Positions 20,569 to 34,364 of a DNA stretch of 64,000 nt are shown one piece after another. The notes beneath the pieces were generated by a model. The model worked only from the letters and a program-made list of their open reading frames with translations, did no database searches and had not been told where the DNA came from. The translations under genes and the position numbers were made by a program. The first letter of the stretch is position 1. Each line of letters starts with the position of its first letter. This DNA comes from Petrolisthes cinctipes (lineage: Eukaryota > Arthropoda > Malacostraca > Decapoda > Porcellanidae), in NCBI GenBank assembly GCA_033782935.1, contig JAWQEG010000259.1, positions 4,008,001 to 4,072,000 of the forward strand, in the 5' to 3' direction.

Positions 20569-21747
20569 GTGTTAGAGTATTTTCAAAATACAGGCCAAAA
20601 ACATACTGAAAATCGATCTTTTAGGTGCCCAAAAGTCGATATGTGCATGCATCTTCTGTACCCGTTTATATCTCAAATTCTGGCCCTAAACACCCGAAAA
20701 TTCGATATTTTGGAGTCCCAGAAGCGATCTGTACATGCCTACTCCGTGTTAGAGTATTTTCAAAATTCAGGCCCAAAACATGCTGAAAATCGATATTTTT
20801 GGTGCCCAAAGTTAATATGTGCATGTATCTTCTGTACCCGTTTATATCTCAAATTCAGGCTCAAAACACCCGAAAATTCAATATTTTGGGGTCCCAGAAG
20901 CAATCTGTACATGCCTACTCAGTGCTAGAATATTTTCAAAATATGGGCTAAAAACATGCTAAAAATCGATCTTTTAGGTGCCAAAAAGTCGATATCTCAA
21001 ATTCAGTCCCAAAACACCCGAAAATTCGATATTTAGGGGTCCCAGAAGCGATCTGTACATGCCTACTCCGTGTTAGAGTATTTTCAAAATACATGCTCAA
21101 AACATACTGAAAATCGATCTTTTAGCTGCACAAAAGTCGATATGTGCATGCATCTTCAGTACCCGTTTATATCTCAAATTCAGGCTCAAAACACCCGAAA
21201 ATTCAATATTTTGGGGTCCCAGAAGCAAACTGTACATGCCTACTCAGTGTTAGAGTATTTTCAAAATTCAGGCCCAAAACATGCTGAAAATCGATCTTTT
21301 AGGTGCACAAAAGTCGATATGTGCATGCGTCTTCAGTACCCGTTTATATCTCAAATTCAGGCTCAAAACACCCGAAAATTCGATATTTATAGGTCCCAGA
21401 AGGTATCTGTACATGCCTACTCCGTGTTAGAGTATTTTCAAAATACAGGCCAAAAACATACTGAAAATCGATCTTTAGGTGCACGAAAGTCGATATGTGC
21501 ATGCATCTTCAGTACCCGTTTATATCTCAAATTCAGGCTCAAATCACCCGAAAATTCAATATTTTGGGGTCCCAGAAGCAATCTGTACATGCCTACACAG
21601 TGCTAGAATATTTTCAAAATATAGGCTAAAAACATGCTAAAAATCGACATTTTAGGTGCCAAAAAATCGATATCTCAAATTCAGTCCCAAAACACCCGAA
21701 AATTCGATATTTAGAGGTCCCAGAAGGTATCTGTACATGCCTACTCC
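20569..21747 (+). repeat. Type I unit plus four-monomer type II unit
   Basis: 20569-21069 is a type I unit with ttttggagtcccag, aaagttaatatgtg and atatgggctaaaaac. 21070-21747 is a 678-bp unit of A2 (tttagctgcac, gcaaactgtac), a B1/A2 mosaic (gcatgcgtcttcag, gatatttataggtcc), A2 (gatctttaggtgcacg, 176 bp) and C2. All of this recurs 6023 bp downstream. Confidence 0.88.
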
Positions 21748-24605
21748 GTGTTAGAGTATTTTCAAAATACAGGCCAAAAACATACTGAAAATCGATCTTT
21801 TAGGTGCCCAAAAGTCGATATGTGCATGCATCTTCTGTACCCGTTTATATCTCACATTCTGGCCCTAAACACCCGAAAATTCAATATTTTGGGGTCCCAG
21901 AAGCGATCTGTACATGCCTACTCCGTGTTAGAGTATTTTCAAAATTCAGGCCCAAAACATGCTGAAAATCGATCTTTTAGGTGCACAAAAGTCGATATGT
22001 GCATGCATCTTCAGTACCCGTTTATATCTCAAATTCAGGCTCAAAACACCCGAAAATTCGATATTTTCGGGTCCCAGAAGCGATCTGTACATGCCTACTC
22101 CGTGTTAGAGTATTTTCAAAATTCAGGCCCAAAACATGCTGAAAATCGATATTTTTGGTGCCCAAAGTCAATATGTGCATGTATCTTCTGTACCCGTTTA
22201 TATCTCAAATTCAGGCTCAAAACAACCGAAAATTCAATATTTTGGGGTCCCAGAAGCAATCTGTACATGCCTACTCAGTGCTAGAATATTTTCAAAATAT
22301 AGGCTAAAAACATGTTAAAAATCGATCTTTTAGGTGCCAAAAAGTCGATATCTCAAATTCAGTCCCAAAACACCCGAAAATTCGATATTTAGGGGTCCCA
22401 GAAGCGATCTGTAAATGCCTACTCCGTGTTAGAGTATTTTCAAAATATATGCTCAAAACATACTGAAAATCGATCTTTTAGGTGCACAAAAGTCGATATG
22501 TGCATGCATCTTCAGTACCCGTTTATATCTCAAATTCAGGCTCAAAACACCCGAAAATTCAATATTTTGGGGTCCCAGAAGCAATCTGTACATGCCTACT
22601 CAGTGTTAGAGTATTTTCAAAATATAGGCTAAAAACATGCTAAAAATCGACATTTTAGGTGCCAAAAATCGATATCTCAAATTCAGTCCCAAAACACCCG
22701 AAAATACGATATTTAGAGGTCCCAGAAGCAATCTGTACATGCCTACTCCGTGTTAGAGTATTTTCAAAATACAGGCCAAAAACATACTGAAAATCGATCT
22801 TTTAGTTGCCCAAAAGTCGATATGTGCATGCTTCTTCTGTACCCGTTTATATCTCAAATTCAGGCGCAAAACAACGGAAAATTCGATATTTAGGGGTCCC
22901 AGAAGCGATCTGTACATGCCTACTCCGTGTTAGAGTATTTTCAAAATTCAGGCCCAAAACATGCTGAAAATCGATCTTTTAGGTGCACAAAAGTCGATAT
23001 GTGCATGCGTCTTCAGTACCCGTTTATATCTCAAATTCAGGCTCAAAACAACGGAAAATTCGATATTTTGGGGTCCCAGAAGCGATCTGTACATGCCTAC
23101 TCCGTGTTAGAGTATTTTCAAAATTCAGGCCCAAAACATGCTGAAAATCGATCTTTTAGGTGCACAAAATCGATATGTGCATGCATCTTCAGTACCCGTT
23201 TATATCTCAAATTCAGGCTCAAAACAACGGAAATTTCGATATTTTGGGGTCCCAGAAGCGATCTGTACATGCCTACTCCGTGTTAGAGTATTTTCAAAAT
23301 TCAGGTCCAAAACATGCTGAAAATCGATATTTTTGGTGCCCAAAGTCAATATGTGCATGTATCTTCTGTACCCGTTTATATCTCAAATTCAGGCTCAAAA
23401 CAACCGAAAATTCAATATTTTGGGGTCCCAGAAGCAATCTGTACATGCCTACTCAGTGCTAGAATATTTTCAAAATATAGGCTAAAAACATGCTAAAAAT
23501 CGATCTTTTAGGTGCCAAAAAGTCGATATCTCAAATTCAGTCCCAAAACTCCCGAAAATTCGATATTTAGGGGTCCCAGAAGCGATCTGTACATGCCTAC
23601 TCCGTTTTAGAGTATTTTCAAAATACATGCTCAAAACATACTGAAAATCGATCTTTTAGGTGCACAAAAGTCGATATGTGCATGCATCTTCAGTACCCGT
23701 TTATATCTCAAATTCAGGCTCAAAACACCCGAAAATTCAATATTTTGGGGTCCCAGAAGCAATCTGTACATGCCTACTCAGTGTTAGAGTATTTTCAAAA
23801 TGCAGGCCCAAAACATGCTGAAAATCAATATTTTAGATGCCCAAAGTCAATATGTGCATGTATCTTCTGTACCCGTTTATATCTCAAATTCAGGCTCAAA
23901 ACACCCGAAAATTTAATATTTTGGGGTCCCAGAAGCAATCTGTACATGCCTACACAGTGCTAGAATATTTTCAAATTATAGGCTAAAAACATGCTAAAAA
24001 TCGACATTTTAGGTGCCAAAAAATCGATATCTCAAATTCAGTCCCAAAACACCCGAAAATTCGATATTTAGGGGTCCCAGAAGCGATCTGTACATGCCTA
24101 CTCCGTGTTAGAGTATTTTCAAAATACATGCTCAAAACATACTGAAAATCGATCTTTTAGGTGCACAAAAGTCGATATGTGCATGCATCTTCAGTACCCG
24201 TTTATATCTCAAATTCAGGCTCAAAACACCCGAAAATTCAATATTTTGGGGTCCCAGAAGCAATCTGTACATGCCTACTCAGTGTTAAAGTATTTTCAAA
24301 ATACAGATCCAAAACATGCTGAAAATCGATATTTTAGATGCCCAAAGTCAATATGTGCATGTATCTTCTGTACCCGTTTATATCTCAAATTCAGGCTCAA
24401 AACACCCGAAAATTCAATATTTTGGAGTCCCAGAAGCAATCTGTACATGCCTACACAGTGCTAGAATATTTTCAAAATATAGGCTAAAATCATGCTGAAA
24501 ATCGATATTTTAGGTGCCAAAAAATCGATATCTCAAATTCAGTCCCAAAACACCCGAAAATTCGATATTTAGAGGTCCCAGAAGGTATCTGTACATGCCT
24601 ACTCC
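21748..24605 (+). repeat. Rearranged block, copy 2 of the 4038-bp-spaced duplication
   Basis: Units 21748 (678), 22426 (324), 22750 (854), 23604 (501) and 24105 (501) match 17710-20568 in order and in private variants. Differences I can see are few: gaagcaatctg near 22740 instead of gaaggtatctg, one G lost in gcacaaaatcgat near 23169, and cagatccaaaac near 24307 with tttggagtcc near 24425. Confidence 0.9.
22049..22071 (+). repeat. Perfect 9-bp-stem hairpin, second copy
   Basis: Identical to 18011-18033 and located 4038 bp downstream, as expected from the block duplication. Only these two copies of the gatattttcgggtccc variant were noticed in the window. Confidence 0.8.
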
Positions 24606-26090
24606 GTGTTAGAGTATTTTCAAAATTCAGGCCCAAAACATGCTGAAAATCGATCTTTTAGGTGCACAAAAGTCGATATGTGCATGCGTCTTCAGTACCC
24701 GTTTATATCTCAAATTCAGGCTCAAAACACCCGAAAATTCGATATTTATAGGTCCCAGAAGGTATCTGTACATGCCTACTCCGTGTTAGAGTATTTTCAA
24801 AATACAGGCCAAAAACATACTGAAAATCGATCTTTTAGGTGCACGAAAGTCGATATGTGCATGCATCTTCAGTACCCGTTTATATCTCAAATTCAGGCTC
24901 AAATCACCCGAAAATTCAATATTTTGGGGTCCCAGAAGCAATCTGTACATGCCTACACAGTGCTAGAATATTTTCAAAATATAGGCTAAAAACATGCTAA
25001 AAATCGACATTTTAGGTGCCAAAAAATCGATATCTCAAATTCAGTCCCAAAACACCCGAAAATTCGATATTTAGAGGTCCCAGAAGGTATCTGTACATGC
25101 CTACTCCGTGTTAGAGTATTTTCAAAATACAGGCCAAAAACATACTGAAAATCGATCTTTTAGGTGCCCAAAAGTCGATATGTGCATGCATCTTCTGTAC
25201 CCGTTTATATCTCAAATTCTGGCCCTAAACACCCGAAAATTCGATATGTTGGGGTCCCAGAAGCGATCTGTACATGCCTACTCCGTGTTAGAGTATTTTC
25301 AAAATTCAGGCCCAAAACATGCTGAAAATCGATATTTTTGGTGCCCAAAGTCAATATGTGCATGTATCTTCTGTACCCGTTTATATCTCAAATTCAGGCT
25401 CAAAACACCCGAAAATTCAATATTTTGGGGTCCCAGAAGCAATCTGTACAGTGCTAGAATATTTTCAAAATATAGGCTAAAAACATGCTAAAAATCGACA
25501 TTTTAGGTGCCAAAAATCGATATCTCAAATTCAGTCCCAAAACACCCGAAAATTCGATATTTAGGGGTCCCAAAAGCGATCTGTACATGCCTACTCCGTG
25601 TTAGAGTATTTTCAAAATACATGCTCAAAACATACTGAAAATCGATCTTTTAGGTGCACAAAAGTCGATATGTGCATGCATCTTCAGTACCCGTTTATAT
25701 CTCAAATTCAGGCTCAAAACACCCGAAAATTCAATATTTGGGGGTCCCAGAAGCAATCTGTACATGCCTACTCAGTGTTAAAGTATTTTCAAAATACAGG
25801 CCCAAAACATGCTGAAAATCGATATTTTAGATGCCCAAAGTCAATATGTGCATGTATCTTCTGTACCCGTTTATATCTCAAATTCAGGCTCAAAACACCC
25901 GAAAATTCAATATTTTGGGATCCCAGAAGCAATCTGTACATGCCTACACAGTGCTAGAATATTTTCAAAATATAGGCTAAAAACATGCTAAAAATCGACA
26001 TTTTAGGTGCCAAAAAATCGATTTCAGTTCCAAAACACCCGAAAATTCGATATTTAGAGGTCCCAGAAGGTATCTGTACATGCCTACTCC
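24606..26090 (+). repeat. Irregular units of 502, 490 and 493 bp
   Basis: 24606-25107 is a B1/A2 mosaic, A2 and C2, matching 21247-21747 (including gcatgcgtcttcag, gatatttataggtcc, ggtgcacgaaag, caaatcacccg). 25108-25597 is type I with a 10-bp-deleted B and a C one base short. 25598-26090 is type II with atatttgggggtcc; its C lost eight bases (aatcgatttcagttcc). Confidence 0.87.
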
Positions 26091-27771
26091 GTGTTAGAGT
26101 ATTTTCAAAATACATGCTCAAAACATACTGAAAATCGATCTTTTAGGTGCACAAAAGTCGATATGTGCATGCATCTTCAGTACCCGTTTATATCTCAAAT
26201 TCAGGCTCAAAACACCCGAAAATTCAATATTTTGGGGTCCCAGAAGCAATCTGTACATGCCTACTCAGTGTTAAAGTATTTTCAAAATACAGGCCCAAAA
26301 CATGCTGAAAATCGATATTTTAGATGCCCAAAGTCAATATGTGCATGTATCTTCTGTACCCGTTTATATCTCAAATTCAGGCTCAAAACACCCGAAAATT
26401 CAATATTTTGGGGTCCCAGAAGCAATCTGTACATGCCTACACAGTGCTAGAATATTTTCAAAATATAGGCTAAAAACTTGCTGAAAATCGATATTTTAGG
26501 TGCCAAAAAATCGATATCTCAAATTCAGTCCCAAAACACCCGAAAATTCGATATTTAGAGGTCCCAGAAGGTATCTGTACATGCTTACTCCGTGTTAGAG
26601 TATTTTCAAAATACAGGCCAAAAACATACTGAAAATCGATCTTTTAGGTGCCCAAAAGTCGATATGTGCATGCATCTTCTGTACCCGTTTATATCTCAAA
26701 TTCTGGCCCTAAACACCCGAAAATTCGATATTTTGGAGTCCCAGAAGCGATCTGTATATGCCTACTCCGTGTTAGAGTATTTTCAAAATTCAGGCCCAAA
26801 ACATGCTGAAAATCGATATTTTTGGTGCCCAAAGTTAATATGTGCATGTATCTTCTGTACCCGTTTATATCTCAAATACAGGCTCAAAACACCCGAAAAT
26901 TCAATATTTTGGGGTCCCAGAAGCAATCTGTACATGCCTACTCAGTGCTAGAATATTTTCAAAATATGGGCTAAAAACATGCTAAAAATCGATCTTTTAG
27001 GTGCCAAAAAGTCGATATCTCAAATTCAGTCCCAAAACACCCGAAAATTCGATATTTAGGGGTCCCAGAAGCGATCTGTACATGCCTACTCCGTGTTAGA
27101 GTATTTTCAAAATACATGCTCAAAACATACTGAAAATCGATCTTTTAGCTGCACAAAAGTCGATATGTGCATGCATCTTCAGTACCCGTTTATATCTCAA
27201 ATTCAGGCTCAAAACACCCGAAAATTCAATATTTTGGGGTCCCAGAAGCAAACTGTACATGCCTACTCAGTGTTAGAGTATTTTCAAAATTCAGGCCCAA
27301 AACATGCTGAAAATCGATCTTTTAGGTGCACAAAAGTCAATATGTGCATGCGTCTTCAGTACCCGTTTATATCTCAAATTCAGGCTCAAAACACCCGAAA
27401 ATTCGATATTTATAGGTCCCAGAAGGTATCTGTACATGCCTACTCCGTGTTAGAGTATTTTCAAGATACAGGCCAAAAACATACTGAAAATCGATCATTT
27501 AGGTGCACAAAAGTCGATATGTGCATGCATCTTCAGTACCCGTTTATATCTCAAATTCAGGCTCAAATCACCCGAAAATTCAATATTTTGGGGTCCCAGA
27601 AGCAATCTGTACATGCCTACACAGTGCTAGAATATTATCAAAATATAGGCTAAAAACATGCTAAAAATCGACATTTTAGGTGCCAAAAAATCGATATCTC
27701 AAATTCAGTCACAAAACACCCGAAAATTCGATATTTAGGGGTCCCAGAAGCGATCTGTACATGCCTACTCC
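26091..27771 (+). repeat. Copy of 20068-21747
   Basis: Units 26091 (501), 26592 (501) and 27093 (679) repeat 20068-21747 at a distance of 6023-6024 bp, with tttggagtcc, aaagttaatatg, atatgggctaaa, tttagctgcac, gcaaactgtac and gatatttataggtcc. Copy-specific changes include ctgtatatgcc, caaatacaggc, aagtcaatatgtgcatgcgt and ttcaagatacagg. Confidence 0.9.
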
Positions 27772-30700
27772 GTGTTAGAGTATTTTCAAAATACATGCTC
27801 AAAACATACTGAAAATCGATCTTTTAGGTGCACAAAAGTCGATATGTGCATGCATCTTCAGTACCCGTTTATATCTCAAATTCAGGCTCAAAACACCCGA
27901 AAATTCAATATTTGGGGGTCCCAGAAGCAATCTGTACATGCCTACTCAGTGTTAAAGTATTTTCAAAATACAGGCCCAAAACATGCTGAAAATCGATATT
28001 TTAGGTGCCAAAAAATCGATATCTCAAATTCAGTCCCAAAACACCCGAAAGTTCGATATTTAGAGGTCCCAGAAGGTATCTGTACATGCCTACTCCGTGT
28101 TAGAGTATTTTCAAAATACAGGCCAAAAACATACTGAAAATCGATCTTTTAGGTGCCCAAAAGTCGATATGTGCATGCATCTTCTGTACCCGTTTATATC
28201 TCAAATTCTGGCCCTAAACACCCGAAAATTCGATATTTTGGGGTCCCAGAAGCGATCTGTACATGCCTACTCCGTGTTAGAGTATTTTCAAAATTCAGGC
28301 CCAAAACATGCTAAAAATCGATATTTTTGGTGCCCAAAGTCAATATGTGCATGTATCTTCTGTACCCGTTTATATCTCAAATTCAGGCTCAAAACACCCG
28401 AAAATTCAATATTTTGGGGTCCCAGAAGCAATCTGTACAGTACTAGAATATTTTCAAAATATAGGCTAAAAACATGCTAAAAATCGATCTTTTAGGTGCC
28501 AAAAAGTCGATATCTCAAATTCAGTCCCAAAACACCCGAAAATTCGATATTTAGGGGTCCCAGAGCGATCTGTACATGCCTACTCCGTGTTAGAGTATTT
28601 TCAAAATACATGCTCAAAACATACTGAAAATCGATCTTTTAGGTGCACAAAAGTCGATATGTGCATGCATCTTCAGTACCCGTTTATATCTCAAATTCAG
28701 GCTCAAAACACCCGAAAATTCAATATTTTGGGGTCCCAGAAGCAATCTGTACATGCCTACTCAGTGTTAGAGTATTTTCAAAATACAGGCCCAAAACATG
28801 CTGAAAATCGATATTTTAGATGCCCAAAGTCAATATGTGCATGTATCTTCTGTACCCGTTTATATCTCAAATTCAGGCTCAAAACACAAGAAAATTCAAA
28901 ATTTTAGGGTCCCAGAAGCAATCTGTACATGCCTACACAGTGCTAGAATATTTTCAAAATATCGGCTAAAAACATGCTAAAAATCGACATTTTAGGTGCC
29001 AAAAAATCGATATCTCAAATTCAGTCCCAAAACACCCGAAAATTCGATATTTAGAGGTCCCAGAAGGTATCTGTACATGCCTACTCCGTGTTAGAGTATT
29101 TTCAAAATACAGGCCAAAAACATACTGAAAATCGATCTTTTAGGTGCCCAAAAGTCGATATGTGCATGCATCTTCTCTACCCGTTTATATCTCAAATTCA
29201 GGCTCAAAACACCCGAAAATTCAATATTTTGGGGTCCCAGAAGCAATCTGTACAGTGCTAGAATATTTTCAAAATATAGGCTAAAAACATGCTAAAAATC
29301 GACATTTTAGGTGCCAAAAATCGATATCTCAAATTCAGTCCCAAAACACCCGAAAATTCGATATTTAGGGGTCCCAGAAGCGATCTGTACATGCCTACTC
29401 CGTGTTAGAGTTTTTTCAAAATACATGCTCAAAACATACTGAAAATCGATCTTTTAGGTGCACAAAAGTCGATATGTGCATGCATCTTCAGTACCCGTTT
29501 ATATCTCAAATTCAGGCTCAAAACACCCGAAAATTCAATATTTTGGGGTCCCAGAAGCAATCTGTACATGCCTAGTCAGTGTTAAAGTATTTTCAAAACA
29601 CAGGCCCAAAACATGCTGAAAATCGATATTTTAGATGCCCTAAGTCAATATGTGCATGTATCTTCTGTACCCGTTTATATCTCAAATTCAGGCTCAAAAC
29701 ACCCGAAAATTCAATATTTTGGGGTCCCAGAAGCAATCTGTACATGCCTACTCAGTGCTAGAATATTTTCAAAATATAGGCTAAAAACATGCTAAAAATC
29801 GATCTTTTAGGTGCCAAAAAGTCGATATCTCAAATTCAGTCCCAAAACACCCGAAAATTCGATATTTAGGGGTCCCAGAAACGATCTGTACATGCCTACT
29901 CCGTGTTAGAGTATTTTCAAAATACATGCTCAAAACATACTGAAAATCGATCTTTTAGGTGCACAAAAGTCGATATGTGCATGCATCTTCAGTACCCGTT
30001 TATATCTCAAATTCAGGCTCAAAACACCCGAAAATTCAATATTTTGGGGTCCCAGAAGCAATCTGTACATGCCTACACAGTGCTAGAGTATTTTCAAAAT
30101 ACATGCTCAAAACATACTGAAAATCGATCTTTTAGGTGCACAAAAGTCGATATGTGCATGCATCTTCAGTACCCGTTTATATCTCAAATTCAGGCTCAAA
30201 ACACCCGAAAATTCAATATTTGGGGGTCCCAGAAGCAATCTGTACATGCCTACTCAGTGTTAAAGTATTTTCAAAATACAGGCCCAAAACATGCTGAAAA
30301 TCGATATTTTAGATGCCCAAAGTCAATATGTGCATGTATCTTCTGTACCCGTTTATATCTCAAATTCAGGCTCAAAACTCCCGAAAATTCAATATTTTGG
30401 GATCCCAGAAGCAATCTGTACATGCCTACACAGTGCTAGAATATTTTCAAAATATAGGCTAAAAACATGCTAAAAATCGACATTTTAGGTGCCAAAAAAT
30501 CGATATCTCAAATTCAGTCCCAAAACACCCGAAAATTCGATATTTAGAGGTCCCAGAAGGTATCTGTACATGCCTACTCCGTGTTAGAGTATTTTCAAAA
30601 TACAGGCCAAAAACATACTGAAAATCGATCTTTTAGGTGCCCAAAAGTCGATATGTGCATGCATCTTCTGTACCCGTTTATATCTCAAATTCTGGCCCTA

Positions 30701-31406
30701 AACACCCGAAAATTCGATATTTTGGGGTCCCAGAAGCGATCTGTACATGCCTACTCCGTGTTAGAGTATTTTCAAAATTCAGGCCCAAAACATGCTGAAA
30801 ATCGATATTTTTGGTGCCCAAAGTCAATATGTGCATGAATCTTCTGTACCCGTTTATATCTCAAATTCAGGCTCAAAACACCCGAATATTCAATATTTTG
30901 GGGTCCCAGAAGCAATATGTACATGCCTACTCAGTGCTAGACTATTTTCAAAATATAGGCTAAAAACATGCTAAAAATCGATCTTTTAGGTGCCAAAAAG
31001 TCGATATCTCAAATTCAGTCCCAAAACACCCGAAAATTCGATATTTAGGGGTCTCAGAAGCGATCTGTACATGCCTACTCCGTGTTAGAGTATTTTCAAA
31101 ATACATGCTCAAAACATACTGAAAATCGATCTTTTAGGTGCACAAAAGTCGATATGTGCATGCATCTTCAGTACCCGTTTATATCTCAAATTCAGGCTCA
31201 AAACTCCCGAAAATTCAATATTTTGGGGTCCCAGAAGCAATCTGTACATGCCTACACAGTGCTAGAATATTATCAAAATATAGGCTAAAAACATGCTAAA
31301 AATCGACATTTTAGGTGCCAAAAAATCGATATCTCAAATTCAGTCCCAAAACACCCGAAAATTCGATATTTAGGGGTCCCAGAAGCGATCTGTACATGCC
31401 TACTCC
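27772..31406 (+). repeat. Tandem duplication, copy 1 (3635 bp)
   Basis: Unit lengths are 325, 490, 501, 314, 501, 678, 501 and 325. 27949-28096 is a B2 front fused to a C2 back. The 490-bp unit has cagtactag and cccagagcgatc. The 314-bp unit (29088) is an A1/A2 mosaic plus C. The 678-bp unit (29903) is A2, A2, B2, C2. The next 2958 bp repeats this series without the 678-bp unit. Confidence 0.9.
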
Positions 31407-34364
31407 GTGTTAGAGTTTTTTCAAAATACATGCTCAAAACATACTGAAAATCGATCTTTTAGGTGCACAAAAGTCGATATGTGCATGCATCTTCAGTACC
31501 CGTTTATATCTCAAATTCAGGCTCAAAACACCCGAAAATTCAATATTTGGGGGTCCCAGAAGCAATCTGTACATGCCTACTCAGTGTTAAAGTATTTTCA
31601 AAATACAGGCCCAAAACATGCTGAAAATCGATATTTTAGGTGCCAAAAAATCGATATCTCAAATTCAGTCCCAAAACACCCGAAAGTTCGATATTTAGAG
31701 GTCCCAGAAGGTATTTGTACATGCCTACTCCGTGTTAGAGTATTTTCAAAATACAGGCCAAAAACATACTGAAAATCGATCTTTTAGGTGCCCAAAAGTC
31801 GATATGTGCATGCATCTTCTGTACCCGTTTATATCTCAAATTCTGGCCCTAAACACCCGAAAATTCGATATTTTGGGGTCCCAGAAGCGATCTGTACATG
31901 CCTACTCCGTGTTAGAGTATTTTCAAAATTCAGGCCCAAAACATGCTGAAAATCGATATTTTTGGTGCCCAAAGTCAATATGTGCATGTATCTTCTGTAC
32001 CCGTTTATATCTCAAATTCAGGCTCAAAACACCCGAAAATTCAATATTTTGGGGTCCCAGAAGCAATCTGTACAGTACTAGAATATTTTCAAAATATAGG
32101 CTAAAAACATGCTAAAAATCGATCTTTTAGGTGCCAAAAAGTCGATATCTCAAATTCAGTCCCAAAACACCCGAAAATTCGATATTTAGGGGTCCCAGAG
32201 CGATCTGTACATGCCTACTCCGTGTTAGAGTATTTTCAAAATACATGCTCAAAACATACTGAAAATCGATCTTTTAGGTGCACAAAAGTCGATATGTGCA
32301 TGCATCTTCAGTACCCGTTTATATCTCAAATTCAGGCTCAAAACACCCGAAAATTCAATATTTTGGGGTCCCAGAAGCAATCTGTACATGCCTACTCAGT
32401 GTTAGAGTATTTTCAAAATACAGGCCCAAAACATGCTGAAAATCGATATTTTAGATGCCCAAAGTCAATATGTGCATGTATCTTCTGTACCCGTTTATAT
32501 CTCAAATTCAGGCTCAAAATACCCGAAAATTCAAAATTTTAGGGTCCCAGAAGCAATCTGTACATGCCTACACAGTGCTAGAATATTTTCAAAATATAGG
32601 CTAAAAACATGCTAAAAATCGACATTTTAGGTGCCAAAAAATCGATATCTCAAATTCAGTCCCAAAACACCCGAAAATTCGATATTTAGAGGTCCCAGAA
32701 GGTATCTGTACATGCCTACTCCGTGTTAGAGTATTTTCAAAATACAGGCCAAAAACATACTGAAAATCGATCTTTTAGGTGCCCAAAAGTCGATATGTGC
32801 ATGCATCTTCTCTACCCGTTTATATCTCAAATTCAGGCTCAAAACACCCGAAAATTCAATATTTTGGGGTCCCAGAAGCAATCTGTACAGTGCTAGAATA
32901 TTTTCAAAATATAGGCTAAAAACATGCTAAAAATCGACATTTTAGGTGCCAAAAATCGATATCTCAAATTCAGTCCCAAAACACCCGAAAATTCGATATT
33001 TAGGGGTCCCAGAAGCGATCTGTACATGCCTACTCCGTGTTAGAGTATTTTCAAAATACATGCTCAAAACATACTGAAAATCGATCTTTTAGGTGCACAA
33101 AAAGTCGATATGTGCATGCATCTTCAGTACCCGTTTATATCTCAAATTCAGGCTCAAAACACCCGAAAATTCAATATTTTGGGGTCCCAGAAGCAATCTG
33201 TACATGCCTAGTCAGTGTTAAAGTATTTTCAAAATACAGGCCCAAAACATGCTGAAAATCGATATTTTAGATGCCCAAAGTCAATATGTGCATGTATCTT
33301 CTGTACCCGTTTATATCTCAAATTCAGGCTCAAAACACCCGAAAATTCAATATTTTGGGGTCCCAGAAGCAATCTGTACATGCCTACACAGTGCTAGAAT
33401 ATTATCAAAATATAGGCTAAAAATATGCTAAAAATCGACATTTTAGGTGCCAAAAAATCGATATCTCAAATTCAGTCCCAAAACACCCGCAAATTCGATA
33501 TTTAGAGGTCCCAGAAGGTATCTGTACATGCCTACTCCGTGTTAGAGTATTTTCAAAATACAGGCCAAAAACATACTGAAAATCGATCTTTTAGGTGCCC
33601 AAAAGTCGATATGTGCATGCATCTTCTGTACCCGTTTATATCTCAAATTCTGGCCCTAAACACCCGAAAATTCGATATTTTGGGGTCCCAGAAGCGATCT
33701 GTACATGCCTACTCCGTGTTAGAGTATTTTCAAAATTCAGGCCCAAAACATGCTGAAAATCGATATTTTTGGTGCCCAAAGTCAATATGTGCATGAATCT
33801 TCTGTACCCGTTTATATCTCAAATTCAGGCTCAAAACACCCAAAAATTCAATATTTTGGGGTCCCAGAAGCAATCTGTACATGCCTACTCAGTGCTAGAA
33901 TATTTTCAAAATATAGGCTAAAAACATGCTAAAAATCGATCTTTTAGGTGCCAAAAAGTCGATATCTCAAATTCAGTCCCAAAACACCCGAAAATTCGAT
34001 ATTTAGGGGTCCCAGAAGCGATCTGTACATGCCTACTCCGTGTTAGAGTATTTTCAAAATACATGCTCAAAACATACAGAAAATCGATCTTTTAGGTGCA
34101 CAAAAGTCGATATGTGCATGCATCTTCAGTACCCGTTTATATCTCAAATTCAGGCTCAAAACACCCGAAAATTCAATATTTTGGGGTCCCAGAAGCAATC
34201 TGTACATGCCTACACAGTGCTAGAATATTATCAAAATATAGGCTAAAAACATGCTAAAAATCGACATTTTAGGTGCCAAAAAATCGATATCTCAAATTCA
34301 GTCCCAAAACACCCGAAAATTCGATATTTAGGGGTCCCAGAAGCAATCTGTACATGCCTACTCA
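31407..34364 (+). repeat. Tandem duplication, copy 2 (2958 bp)
   Basis: Unit lengths are 325, 490, 501, 314, 502, 501 and 325, the series of 27772-31406 minus its 678-bp unit. Shared marks are atatttgggggtcc, the B2/C2 fusion, gaaagttcgatatt, cagtactag, cccagagcgatc, caaaattttagggtcc, cttctctaccc and gcatgaatcttc. The extra base in 33037-33538 is an A in cacaaaaagtcg. Confidence 0.9.
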
